In this document: positions 1 to 6,918 of the stretch, piece by piece
Layout: each line of letters begins with the position of its first letter
Numbering within the stretch: the stretch's first letter is position 1
Notes under the pieces: generated by a model
The model's database searches: none
Told to the model about the DNA's origin: nothing
The model's input: only the letters and a program-made list of their open reading frames with translations
Made by a program: the position numbers and the translations under genes
From: an uncultured Lachnospiraceae bacterium
GTDB lineage: Bacteria; Bacillota; Clostridia; Lachnospirales; Lachnospiraceae
Reading direction: 5' to 3'
Length of the DNA: 24,992 nt
Assembly (NCBI GenBank): GCA_900549995.1
Contig: URQQ01000057.1
Location: forward strand, 1-24,992

Positions 1-1
1 A

Positions 2-418
2 ATCCCGGATCTTGCGAAAGCATGGGCAGTCGTAAAAGGATCAGGCGCAGATAACGCTTACATGATTCTGGATACATGGCACTGGGTACGTGCGAACCAG
101 TCATATGATATCCTGACAAAAGAGCAGGCAGAAAAAGTAATCTCAATCCAGATCAACGATGCTTACGAGAGACCATACGCAGCTTCTATTTTAAGAGATG
201 AGTCCATGCATGACAGACTTGCGCCTGGAACAGGAGCGAAAGATACAGCAGGCTTTGTGAAGATGATCAAAGATGCAGGTGTAGATCCGAAGGTAGTCGG
301 TGTAGAAGTAATTTCAGATGCATATGTAGGCAAGGGCGTGGATTATGCAGCTTCATATACATATGAAAATACAGTGAACGTCTTAAAAGAGGCATGGCCG
401 GAACTTCTGGAAGATTAA
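2..418 (+). CDS. Sugar-phosphate isomerase/epimerase-like TIM-barrel protein (3' part)
   Basis: The reading frame is open from base 2, so the start lies left of the window; only the last 138 codons are present. The fragment looks like the C-terminal half of an AP-endonuclease-2/xylose-isomerase-like TIM barrel, the fold of IolE inosose dehydratase and of metal-dependent 3-dehydroshikimate dehydratases. Visible signatures are LDTWHW (strand end with Asp and His metal ligands), SIQINDA, HDRLAPGTG and VGVEVISDAY, in the order expected for this family. The next gene starts 36 bases downstream behind AAAGGAGG, so the genes are probably co-transcribed. Because a YdiB-like dehydrogenase and a YdiN-like transporter follow, an enzyme acting on a hydroaromatic or cyclitol acid is plausible. 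The exact reaction cannot be read from the fragment. Confidence 0.8.
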   Translation: MPDLAKAWAVVKGSGADNAYMILDTWHWVRANQSYDILTKEQAEKVISIQINDAYERPYAASILRDESMHDRLAPGTGAKDTAGFVKMIKDAGVDPKVVGVEVISDAYVGKGVDYAASYTYENTVNVLKEAWPELLED

Positions 419-454
419 GAGCAGCCAGATGAGGGAAGCAAAGGAGGAAAAATA

Positions 455-2383
455 ATGAAATTCGAAGCAATGTTTACACCGGTTCAGATTGGGAATATGA
501 CGGTGAAAAATAGATTTGTAGTTCCCCCGATGGGAAACAATTTCGCGAATACAGACGGATCTATGAGCGAACAGTCTGTGGCATATTACGGAGCACGTGC
601 AAAAGGCGGTTTTGGCCTGATCACTTTCGAGGCTACAGTGGTACATAAAGGGGCAAAAGGCGGCCCGAGAAAACCATGTCTGTATGATGATTCAACCGTG
701 GAAAGTTTTAAAAAGGTCATTGACGCCTGTCATGTACACGGAGCAAAAGTATCGATCCAGCTTCAGAATGCGGGGCCGGATGGCAATGCAAAAAATGCGG
801 GAGCACCGATCCAGGCGGCATCTGCGATTCCGAATGCATTTGGGAAGGATACGCCGCAGGCGGTACCGACAGCGGATGTGTATAAGCTGGCAGAAGGCTA
901 TGGAGAAGCGGCAAGACGCGCGATGGAAGCAGGGGCAGATGCTGTTGAGATCCATATGGCTCATGGATACCTGGTAAGTTCTTTTATTTCACCGAGAACG
1001 AACAAACGTGTAGATGAGTTTGGCGGAAGCTTCGAAAACAGAATGCGTTTTCCTCGTCTGATTGTAGAGAATGTAAGAAAAGCAGTTGGAGATAAAGTTG
1101 CTGTCATTGCACGTATCAACAGTTCCGATGAGATGATGGGCGGTATTGATGTGCATGACAGTGCTGCGATTGCTTCTTATCTTGAGACTGTCTGCAAAGT
1201 AGATGCACTCCATGTATCCCGTGCGGTTCATCTGCGTGATGAATACATGTGGGCGCCGACGACAATCCACGGCGGTTTCTCAGCAGACCTTGTGACAGAG
1301 ATTAAAAAAGCAGTTCAAATCCCGGTGATCACAGTCGGACGTTTTACAGAGCCTCAATATGCAGAACTGATGATCAAAGAAGGAAGAGCCGATCTGGTGG
1401 CATTTGGCCGTCAGAGTCTTGCAGATCCTGAACTTCCGAACAAAGCAATGCAGGAGAGACTGGAAGATATGACTCCCTGTATTGCATGTCTTCAGGGCTG
1501 TGTTGCCAACATGTATGCAGGAAAGCCAATCTGCTGCCTGACGAATCCTCAGCTTGGACATGAGGCAGAGGGATTCAAGGAAGCAGAGACGAAGAAGAAA
1601 GTCATGGTGATCGGCGGCGGTGTGGCCGGAATGTACGGAGCTTATATCTGTGCGATGAGAGGACACGACGTTACTTTATATGAAGCTTCCGATACACTCG
1701 GCGGCAATATGCGTCTTGCGGCATTCCCTCCTGGAAAAGGTGATATCACCAATATGATCCGCAGTTATATTGTGAAATGCCAGAAAGCCGGAGTGAAGAT
1801 TGAGATGAATAAAGAAGTGGATCTGGAACTGATCAAAGAGGAAAATCCGGATGCAGTCCTTGTATCCACAGGTTCTAAGACTTTGATTCTTCCGATTCCG
1901 GGAATTGAAAACGAGGCAATTATCCATGGCTCCGATCTTTTAGACGGGAAAAGGGCAGCCGGGAAAAAAGTGCTTGTAGTCGGCGGAGGCATGGTTGGCT
2001 GTGAGACAGCGGCATTTCTTGGAGAACAGGGACATGATGTCACTGTCATCGAATTCCGTGGTGAATGCGGTGCAGATGTGATTCATGAACATAAAGTATT
2101 CCTGATGGAAGACTTTGAGAACTATGGAATTGACCAGATTGTCAATGCGAAAGTATGCCAGTTCTACGAGGACGGTGTGACATATGAATCACCGGACGGA
2201 ACGAAACATGATGTCAGAGGATTTGATTCCGTTGTATTGTCTATGGGCTTTCGAAATTATAATCCATTTGCGGAAGAAATTGAGAAGCTTGGAAAAGAAA
2301 CCTATGTAGTCGGCGATGCGACAAGAGCACGCAGGGCTTTAGATGCCACAAAAGAGGCATACGAAGCTGCGGTACAGATTTAA
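455..2383 (+). CDS. NADH:flavin oxidoreductase, FMN/4Fe-4S/FAD enoate reductase (FadH/BaiH family)
   Basis: A 642-aa protein of the 2,4-dienoyl-CoA reductase / old-yellow-enzyme family. Residues about 1-340 form the FMN TIM barrel with HMAHGYL (Tyr172, candidate proton donor) and SPRTNKRVDEFGGSFENR. Cys342, Cys345, Cys349 and Cys361 (C-x2-C-x3-C-x11-C) fit the 4Fe-4S ligands of E. coli FadH. Residues about 382-642 hold two Rossmann motifs, VIGGGVAGMYGA near 385 and VLVVGGGMVGCETA near 495, for FAD and NAD(P)H. The family passes electrons from NAD(P)H through FAD and Fe-S to FMN and reduces activated C=C bonds. Relatives include BaiCD/BaiH of bile-acid 7-dehydroxylation, but no other bai gene is nearby. 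Between a TIM-barrel lyase/isomerase-like gene and a YdiB-like dehydrogenase, reduction of a ring enone or enoate is my inference. The start has AAAGGAGG upstream. The family is certain, the substrate is not. Confidence 0.92.
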   Translation: MKFEAMFTPVQIGNMTVKNRFVVPPMGNNFANTDGSMSEQSVAYYGARAKGGFGLITFEATVVHKGAKGGPRKPCLYDDSTVESFKKVIDACHVHGAKVSIQLQNAGPDGNAKNAGAPIQAASAIPNAFGKDTPQAVPTADVYKLAEGYGEAARRAMEAGADAVEIHMAHGYLVSSFISPRTNKRVDEFGGSFENRMRFPRLIVENVRKAVGDKVAVIARINSSDEMMGGIDVHDSAAIASYLETVCKVDALHVSRAVHLRDEYMWAPTTIHGGFSADLVTEIKKAVQIPVITVGRFTEPQYAELMIKEGRADLVAFGRQSLADPELPNKAMQERLEDMTPCIACLQGCVANMYAGKPICCLTNPQLGHEAEGFKEAETKKKVMVIGGGVAGMYGAYICAMRGHDVTLYEASDTLGGNMRLAAFPPGKGDITNMIRSYIVKCQKAGVKIEMNKEVDLELIKEENPDAVLVSTGSKTLILPIPGIENEAIIHGSDLLDGKRAAGKKVLVVGGGMVGCETAAFLGEQGHDVTVIEFRGECGADVIHEHKVFLMEDFENYGIDQIVNAKVCQFYEDGVTYESPDGTKHDVRGFDSVVLSMGFRNYNPFAEEIEKLGKETYVVGDATRARRALDATKEAYEAAVQI

Positions 2384-2401
2384 TAATTGGAGGAAGGATT
2401 C

Positions 2402-3274
2402 ATGGAAAAAAGAATTTCAGGTCATACAGGATTAATGGCATTGTTCGGGACACCGGTGGGACACTCCGGTTCCCCGGCAATGTATAACTTCAGCTTCCAG
2501 CACGACGGACTGGATTATGCATATATGGCATTCGATGTAAATGTAGAGCAGATGCCAGAAGCGTTTAAGGCAATTAAGCTTTTGAATATGAGAGGCGGAA
2601 ATTTCACAATGCCGTGCAAGAATGTGGCAGCCGAGCTTGTGGATAAACTGTCACCGGCGGCAGAAATTATCGGTGCGTGCAATGTGTTCGTAAATGATGA
2701 CGGAGTAATTACAGGGCATGTGACAGATGGCGTCGGGTTTGTGAAAAATCTAAAGCTTCACGGTGTAGATGTAAAAGACAAAAAGACGGTAGTTCTTGGA
2801 GCAGGCGGAGCCGCAACAGCGATTCAGGTACAGCTTGCACTGGATGGAGCCAAAGAAGTGAAGATCTTCAATATAAAAGATGAGTTTTACCAGAGAGCAG
2901 AAGGGACGAAAGCAAAACTCGCAGAGAGATGCCCGGAATGTGTTGTCACAGTGGATCCGCTGGAAGAGAAAGAAAAACTTGAAGAGGCTGTAAAGAATTG
3001 CGATATTTTGATCAACGCGACAATTATGGGAATGAAACCATATGAAGATGTCACATTGATCGACAAATCTTTATTACGTACAGATCTGATCGTCGCAGAC
3101 ACCGTATATAGCCCGGAGAAGACAAGAATGATTATCGAGGCGGAAGAAGCCGGATGTAAAGTTGTCGGAGGAAAGGGTATGCTTCAGCAGCAGGGAGCAG
3201 TGAATTATGAGCTGTTCGTCGGCAGAAAGATGCCTCTGGACGAGTATAATAAATTTCAGGCAGAACAGGCATAA
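2402..3274 (+). CDS. Quinate/shikimate dehydrogenase, YdiB-like
   Basis: A 290-aa shikimate dehydrogenase family protein. The N-terminal substrate domain shows HSGSPAMYN (the HSxSP site), MPCK with catalytic Lys73, GACNV with Asn94, and HVTDG with catalytic Asp109. The usual Asn before Thr-Asp in that last motif is Val here. The Rossmann domain has GAGGAATA (133-140) followed by FNIKDEF (156-162). That resembles the NAD-preferring E. coli YdiB (FNRRDEF) rather than the NRT motif of NADP-dependent AroE. YMAFDV, VNDDG and GMKP also recall YdiB; this is from memory, not an alignment. It would oxidise quinate or shikimate to the 3-dehydro form. An in-frame TTG at 2387 lies inside the Shine-Dalgarno GGAGGAAGG, so ATG 2402 is the start. 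It lies 18 bases after the flavoprotein and 33 before the transporter. A biosynthetic AroE role is less likely in this setting. Confidence 0.85.
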   Translation: MEKRISGHTGLMALFGTPVGHSGSPAMYNFSFQHDGLDYAYMAFDVNVEQMPEAFKAIKLLNMRGGNFTMPCKNVAAELVDKLSPAAEIIGACNVFVNDDGVITGHVTDGVGFVKNLKLHGVDVKDKKTVVLGAGGAATAIQVQLALDGAKEVKIFNIKDEFYQRAEGTKAKLAERCPECVVTVDPLEEKEKLEEAVKNCDILINATIMGMKPYEDVTLIDKSLLRTDLIVADTVYSPEKTRMIIEAEEAGCKVVGGKGMLQQQGAVNYELFVGRKMPLDEYNKFQAEQA

Positions 3275-3307
3275 GTATCAATAGAAAATTTTACAGGAGT
3301 AAAGGGT

Positions 3308-4594
3308 ATGAAAGAGAAAAAGTATATCTGGTCTCTCGTCACCGTATATATGTGTTACTTTACACATGGGATGCAGGCGATCATATTAAGTCAGAATAAA
3401 GAACAGTTCTTTACACAGTGGGGATATACCGATGCGACGGCGGGAGCTGCCGCCGTATCCCTCGCAATTACAGCCACCGGATTCGGTAAGTTTTTAAGCG
3501 TATGGATCGGGGGCGAGATCTCGGATAAAGTCGGCCGTAAACGGATGGCAGTGGGAGGTGCGCTTCTTTACATCATTTGCTTTGCAGGACTTTTATTCAC
3601 CTCAAGCATGCCGCTTGCATGTGTTTTTGGTTTCCTTGCAGGTGTGGCAACTTCCGGATTCTGGGATGGCGCTTTGTATCCGGCAGTACAGGAAGCAGTG
3701 CCAAAATATTCTTCTTCAGCACTGGTAGGCGTTAAATTCTTCGTATCGATCTCGGGAGTTGCGTATCCGCTGATTGCAGTACATAATATCAGTTCCGGGA
3801 ACTGGCACATTAATATCTGGATTCCGCTGGTCTTCTCAATCATCTGTGCGGTGCTGGCAGCAGTATCTCCATTTGTCTATGATGACATGAAGAAACAGTC
3901 CATCGGCTCCGGCGGTTCTGATTCTAAGATTAAAAATGCAGCCGAAGCTGAGATTGCAGAGATCAAAGCGAAAATGAACGGATCTGCAAGTAAATTTGTA
4001 AATTTCCTCACAATGTTCTACGGATTTGTATGTATGGTTATCATGTATGGCGGACAGCAGTACACGAAAGCGTTCGGTCTTACAAACCGCGGCCTTACAG
4101 AGCTTCAGGCAGCCGGGCTTACATCCATCTACACGGTCGGGTCTATCACAGCAGTTGTATTCTGGGCATTTATGATGGGAAAACTGCGCTGGAATCCGCT
4201 GAAAGTATTATTGATTGACTCTGTATTTACAGCAGTAGCGCTTGCAATTGTACTTCTTGTTCCAAACGTAGGTGTTGTCTATGTAGCCATTGCACTTCTC
4301 GGATTCTTTGCGGCCGGAGGCGCGCTTCAGACAGGTCTGGCACTCCGCCAGCTGATCTGTCCCGGACCGAAGGGAAGAAATGCGGGAATCTATTATACAT
4401 GGATGGGATTTGCAAGTACATTCCTTCCATATTTAGTGTCAGCGATGACAAAAGCAATCGGAGAACAGCAGGCAGTCTATACAATGATGGGAGTTCTTTT
4501 AGGAGCATCCATTCTTGCGACAGTGATGATGCTTTACTTACTGAAGCCATACAAACAGCTGTTTGGACGAAGCGCTCTTGGAAAAGATGAGTAA
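3308..4594 (+). CDS. MFS transporter, YdiN/YdiM-like (putative hydroaromatic acid uptake)
   Basis: A 428-aa integral membrane protein with about twelve hydrophobic segments and a central cytoplasmic loop (about 195-230, rich in Lys/Glu/Ala). The loop between helices 2 and 3 carries the MFS signature GGEISDKVGRKRM (68-80). The N-terminus (VYMCYFTHGMQAIILSQN) and the helix 4-5 region (YPAVQEAVPKYSSSALVGVKF) recall E. coli YdiN/YdiM, which sit beside ydiB and aroD; this comparison is from memory. It is the last gene of the operon, 33 bases after the YdiB-like gene, and the next promoter starts at base 4601. The likely role is proton-linked import of the substrate used by the three upstream enzymes; quinate or shikimate is an inference. 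Shine-Dalgarno AGGAG lies before ATG 3308. Confidence 0.85.
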   Translation: MKEKKYIWSLVTVYMCYFTHGMQAIILSQNKEQFFTQWGYTDATAGAAAVSLAITATGFGKFLSVWIGGEISDKVGRKRMAVGGALLYIICFAGLLFTSSMPLACVFGFLAGVATSGFWDGALYPAVQEAVPKYSSSALVGVKFFVSISGVAYPLIAVHNISSGNWHINIWIPLVFSIICAVLAAVSPFVYDDMKKQSIGSGGSDSKIKNAAEAEIAEIKAKMNGSASKFVNFLTMFYGFVCMVIMYGGQQYTKAFGLTNRGLTELQAAGLTSIYTVGSITAVVFWAFMMGKLRWNPLKVLLIDSVFTAVALAIVLLVPNVGVVYVAIALLGFFAAGGALQTGLALRQLICPGPKGRNAGIYYTWMGFASTFLPYLVSAMTKAIGEQQAVYTMMGVLLGASILATVMMLYLLKPYKQLFGRSALGKDE

Positions 4595-4600
4595 CAATAT

Positions 4601-4629
4601 TTGCAATTTTTTCCTCCTCTGATTATAAT
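4601..4629 (+). promoter_or_regulatory. Vegetative promoter of the CLC gene
   Basis: The -35 box TTGCAA (4601-4606) and the perfect -10 box TATAAT (4624-4629) are 17 bases apart. The transcript would start near 4636. The promoter begins only six bases after the transporter stop codon, so it separates the CLC gene from the upstream operon. No rho-independent terminator is visible between them. Confidence 0.75.
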
Positions 4630-4650
4630 ATTATTATAAGGTAAGAACGA

Positions 4651-4682
4651 AATGTGCCTCCGGCGAACGCCGTGGGCACATT
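4651..4682 (+). promoter_or_regulatory. Hairpin in the CLC 5' leader
   Basis: AATGTGCC (4651-4658) pairs perfectly with GGCACATT (4675-4682). Inside, CGGC (4661-4664) pairs with GCCG (4669-4672), separated from the outer helix by two unpaired bases on each side. The structure lies in the inferred untranslated leader, 15 bases before AGGAGG. No T-run follows, so it is not a standard terminator. It does not fit the fluoride riboswitch consensus as I know it. It may stabilise the message or bind a regulator. Confidence 0.5.
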
Positions 4683-4709
4683 CTGTCTGCAAAAAAAGGA
4701 GGATTTGAC

Positions 4710-6287
4710 TTGAAAAAGGATACATCCCACACGATAAAAAGAGCGGAACGGTTCTATGTCATATTGATCGGGGAAGGGCTGCTTGTGGGGGCGGCCGCAG
4801 GCCTTGTAATTCTGGCATACCGGATCGTACTCACATATGCTGCGGAGTGGCTTCAGAGTATCTTGGAATATGCGCGGAGATCGCCGGTGACAATGGCACT
4901 CTGGTTCGTGGTGCTGGCAGTTCTGGCAGTCATTGTCGGACTGCTTGTGAAGATGGAACCGATGATCTCCGGGAGCGGGATTCCCCAGTTAGAGGGGGAG
5001 ATGGCCGGAAAGCTTACACAGAACTGGTGGCGGGTTCTGGCGGCGAAATTCGTCGGCGGAGCACTGTCTTTGTTCGCAGGATTGTCTCTTGGAAGGGAAG
5101 GTCCCTCGATCCAGCTTGGCGCTATGGTCGGCAAAGGGATCTCCAAAGGACTTGACCGGGGGAAGACGGAAGAGAAATTCCTGCTTACCTGCGGTGCAAG
5201 TGCAGGTCTTTCGGCGGCGTTTCATGCTCCGCTTGCAGGCGTGATGTTTTGTCTGGAAGAAGTACATAAAAACTTCTCGGTGTCTGTTCTTGTCTCAGTC
5301 ATGACGGCGTCTGTCACGGCAGACTTTTTATCAGCCAATATTCTCGGCATGGAGCCGGTATTTAATTTCTCCATCGGAAATGTTCTGCCATACGATCATT
5401 ATGCGCTTCTCATTGTCCTTGGTGTCATTCTGGGTTTGCTCGGTGTGTTTTACAACTGGTTTACATTGAAAGTGCAGTCACTGTATCAGAAAGCCGGATG
5501 GCTCAATGAGATCACCCGCCTGATGATACCGTTTATGCTGGCAGGCATTCTTGGGTTTACGATGCCGGAAGTCTTAGGAAGCGGACATGACCTGATTATG
5601 GATCTCACAAGCGGCAATATGGTGCTCCAAGGAGTATTGCTTCTGCTTTTTGTACGTTTTGTATTTTCGGCAGTAAGTTTTGGGTCCGGCGCGCCGGGAG
5701 GGATTTTCTTTCCGCTTCTCGTCATCGGGGCATTCATTGGAGGCGCGTTTGGCCTGTTTTGTGTCCGGTATTTCGGAATGGATATGGATTATGTGAATAA
5801 TTTTATCATGCTTGCAATGGCCGGGTATTTTACTGCGATTGTCCGGGCACCGCTGACCGGAATTATATTGATTTTTGAGATGACCGGGTCGGTAAGCCAG
5901 ATGTTGTCTCTGTCTGTGATTTCGATAGTGGCTTATATTGTGGCGTCGCTGATGCATTCAGAACCAATCTATGAGAGCCTTCTGGACCGGCTTTTGAAGA
6001 AGCAGGGGAAGAAAATGACGGATAAGGAGATTGAGACCGGAGGGCAGAAAGTCCTTTCACGGTTTGTCGTGATGCACGGGGCATCTCTCGTGGGAAAACA
6101 GGTCCGGGATATCAGATGGCCGGATAATTGTCTGCTTGTGGCGATCCAAAGAGGAGGGAAAGAAGTGATTCCGAAAGGAAAGACTGTCATTCTGGCCAGT
6201 GATGAGATTGTGACGATGACCGATGAGAGGGATGAGGGCAACGTGCATGATCAGATGCACCAGCTTTGTATGGACAGTATTTCATAA
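4710..6287 (+). CDS. CLC-family chloride/proton antiporter with TrkA-C domain
   Basis: A 525-aa membrane protein of the CLC family. All three anion-selectivity motifs are present: GSGIP (88-92), GREGP (128-132) with the gating glutamate Glu130, and GSGAPGGIFFP (325-335). FHAPLAGVMFCLEEVH keeps the internal proton glutamate (Glu183/184, like E. coli ClC-ec1 Glu203), so an antiporter rather than a passive channel is expected. Residues about 447-507 form a cytosolic TrkA-C (RCK_C)-like regulatory domain. The start is TTG at 4710: AGGAGG at 4697-4702 is seven bases upstream and no better ATG is in frame. A leader hairpin and its own promoter precede it. Probable roles are acid response or ion balance. 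The following gene has its own operator-controlled promoter. Confidence 0.92.
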   Translation: MKKDTSHTIKRAERFYVILIGEGLLVGAAAGLVILAYRIVLTYAAEWLQSILEYARRSPVTMALWFVVLAVLAVIVGLLVKMEPMISGSGIPQLEGEMAGKLTQNWWRVLAAKFVGGALSLFAGLSLGREGPSIQLGAMVGKGISKGLDRGKTEEKFLLTCGASAGLSAAFHAPLAGVMFCLEEVHKNFSVSVLVSVMTASVTADFLSANILGMEPVFNFSIGNVLPYDHYALLIVLGVILGLLGVFYNWFTLKVQSLYQKAGWLNEITRLMIPFMLAGILGFTMPEVLGSGHDLIMDLTSGNMVLQGVLLLLFVRFVFSAVSFGSGAPGGIFFPLLVIGAFIGGAFGLFCVRYFGMDMDYVNNFIMLAMAGYFTAIVRAPLTGIILIFEMTGSVSQMLSLSVISIVAYIVASLMHSEPIYESLLDRLLKKQGKKMTDKEIETGGQKVLSRFVVMHGASLVGKQVRDIRWPDNCLLVAIQRGGKEVIPKGKTVILASDEIVTMTDERDEGNVHDQMHQLCMDSIS

Positions 6288-6329
6288 AAAAGTAATGTTT
6301 CCGCAGCGATCATTGAGGTCAGAAAAAAG

Positions 6330-6381
6330 AGTTGCGCACGCAACTAGTCTGTGCTATTATAGACTGGTTGCGTGTGCAACT
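6330..6381 (+). promoter_or_regulatory. marR promoter bracketed by two palindromic operators
   Basis: The promoter has -35 TTGCGC (6332-6337), a 17-base spacer, and an extended -10, TGC TATTAT (hexamer 6355-6360). Operator 1, AGTTGCGCACGCAACT (6330-6345), covers the -35. Operator 2, GGTTGCGTGTGCAACT (6366-6381), covers the inferred start near 6367. Each is a near-perfect inverted repeat of GTTGC/GCAAC, and their centres are 36 bases apart. This is the expected architecture for an autorepressing MarR protein, encoded 78 bases downstream. The two sites are also complementary to each other and end in TTTTT, so RNA entering from the CLC gene could fold there and perhaps terminate. Confidence 0.75.
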
Positions 6382-6459
6382 TTTTGCAGCAGAGGATGGG
6401 CGGACGAAAACTGTGAACGCAGCCGGGATGCTCATCTGTAATGGGAGGATCAAAATCAG

Positions 6460-6918
6460 ATGATAGAAAAACATCTTGCGATCGGCAAGTATATTTCAAT
6501 GTTGTACCGCATGAATAATTCATTTTTTTCACGCAGGCTTTATGAATACGGACTCAGAGGAGGGCAGCAGGTCTTCCTGCTCCATATATCCAGGCATCCG
6601 GGGTGCAGTTTTCAGGAACTTGCCCATGCCGGACATTTCGACAAAGCCACGGCTACGAGAGCTGTGAGAAAGCTGGAGGAAGAGGGGTATGTCAGGCTTT
6701 TGATGGATGAGGAAGACAAAAGGGTGCGCCACATTTATCTCACAGAAGAGGCGCAGAGTCTTATGGATGAGACTTGGAAGTCTGTGGAGGCCTGGACTGA
6801 CATTATAACAGAAGGATTTACAGAAGAAGAAAAAATGCTGGAGGAGCATCTTTTAAGCCGTATGGCAGCAAATGCCCATAATTATACGGAGGCGATGCGC
6901 CGGAAGGAGGAAATTTAA
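6460..6918 (+). CDS. MarR-family transcriptional regulator
   Basis: A 152-aa winged-helix protein of normal MarR length. The helix-turn-helix lies around 47-75 (CSFQELAHAGHFDKATATRAVRKLEEEGY, shown here as two parts: CSFQELAHAGHFDK, then ATATRAVRKLEEEGY). The wing follows as DEEDKRVRHIYLT (83-95), with the Asp/Arg pattern typical of the family. Flanking helices supply the dimer interface. The gene is preceded by a promoter holding two palindromes suited to a MarR dimer, and its stop shares one base with the MATE start (TAATG), so the two are translationally coupled. The likely role is ligand-relieved repression of itself and the efflux pump. GGGAGG lies eleven bases before ATG 6460. Confidence 0.9.
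   Translation: MIEKHLAIGKYISMLYRMNNSFFSRRLYEYGLRGGQQVFLLHISRHPGCSFQELAHAGHFDKATATRAVRKLEEEGYVRLLMDEEDKRVRHIYLTEEAQSLMDETWKSVEAWTDIITEGFTEEEKMLEEHLLSRMAANAHNYTEAMRRKEEI

Noticed and set aside
455..2383. Part of a bile-acid-inducible (bai) operon
   Set aside because: Only the reductase resembles BaiH/BaiCD; the neighbours are YdiB-, YdiN- and TIM-barrel-type genes with no baiA, baiB, baiE or baiF.
4630..4709. Fluoride riboswitch before the CLC gene
   Set aside because: The hairpin does not show the conserved crcB-motif segments. The CLC keeps the ordinary GREGP gate and the internal Glu of a chloride antiporter.
6428..6462. Eleven-codon upstream frame overlapping the marR start (ATGA)
   Set aside because: No convincing ribosome site and too short to judge; likely chance.
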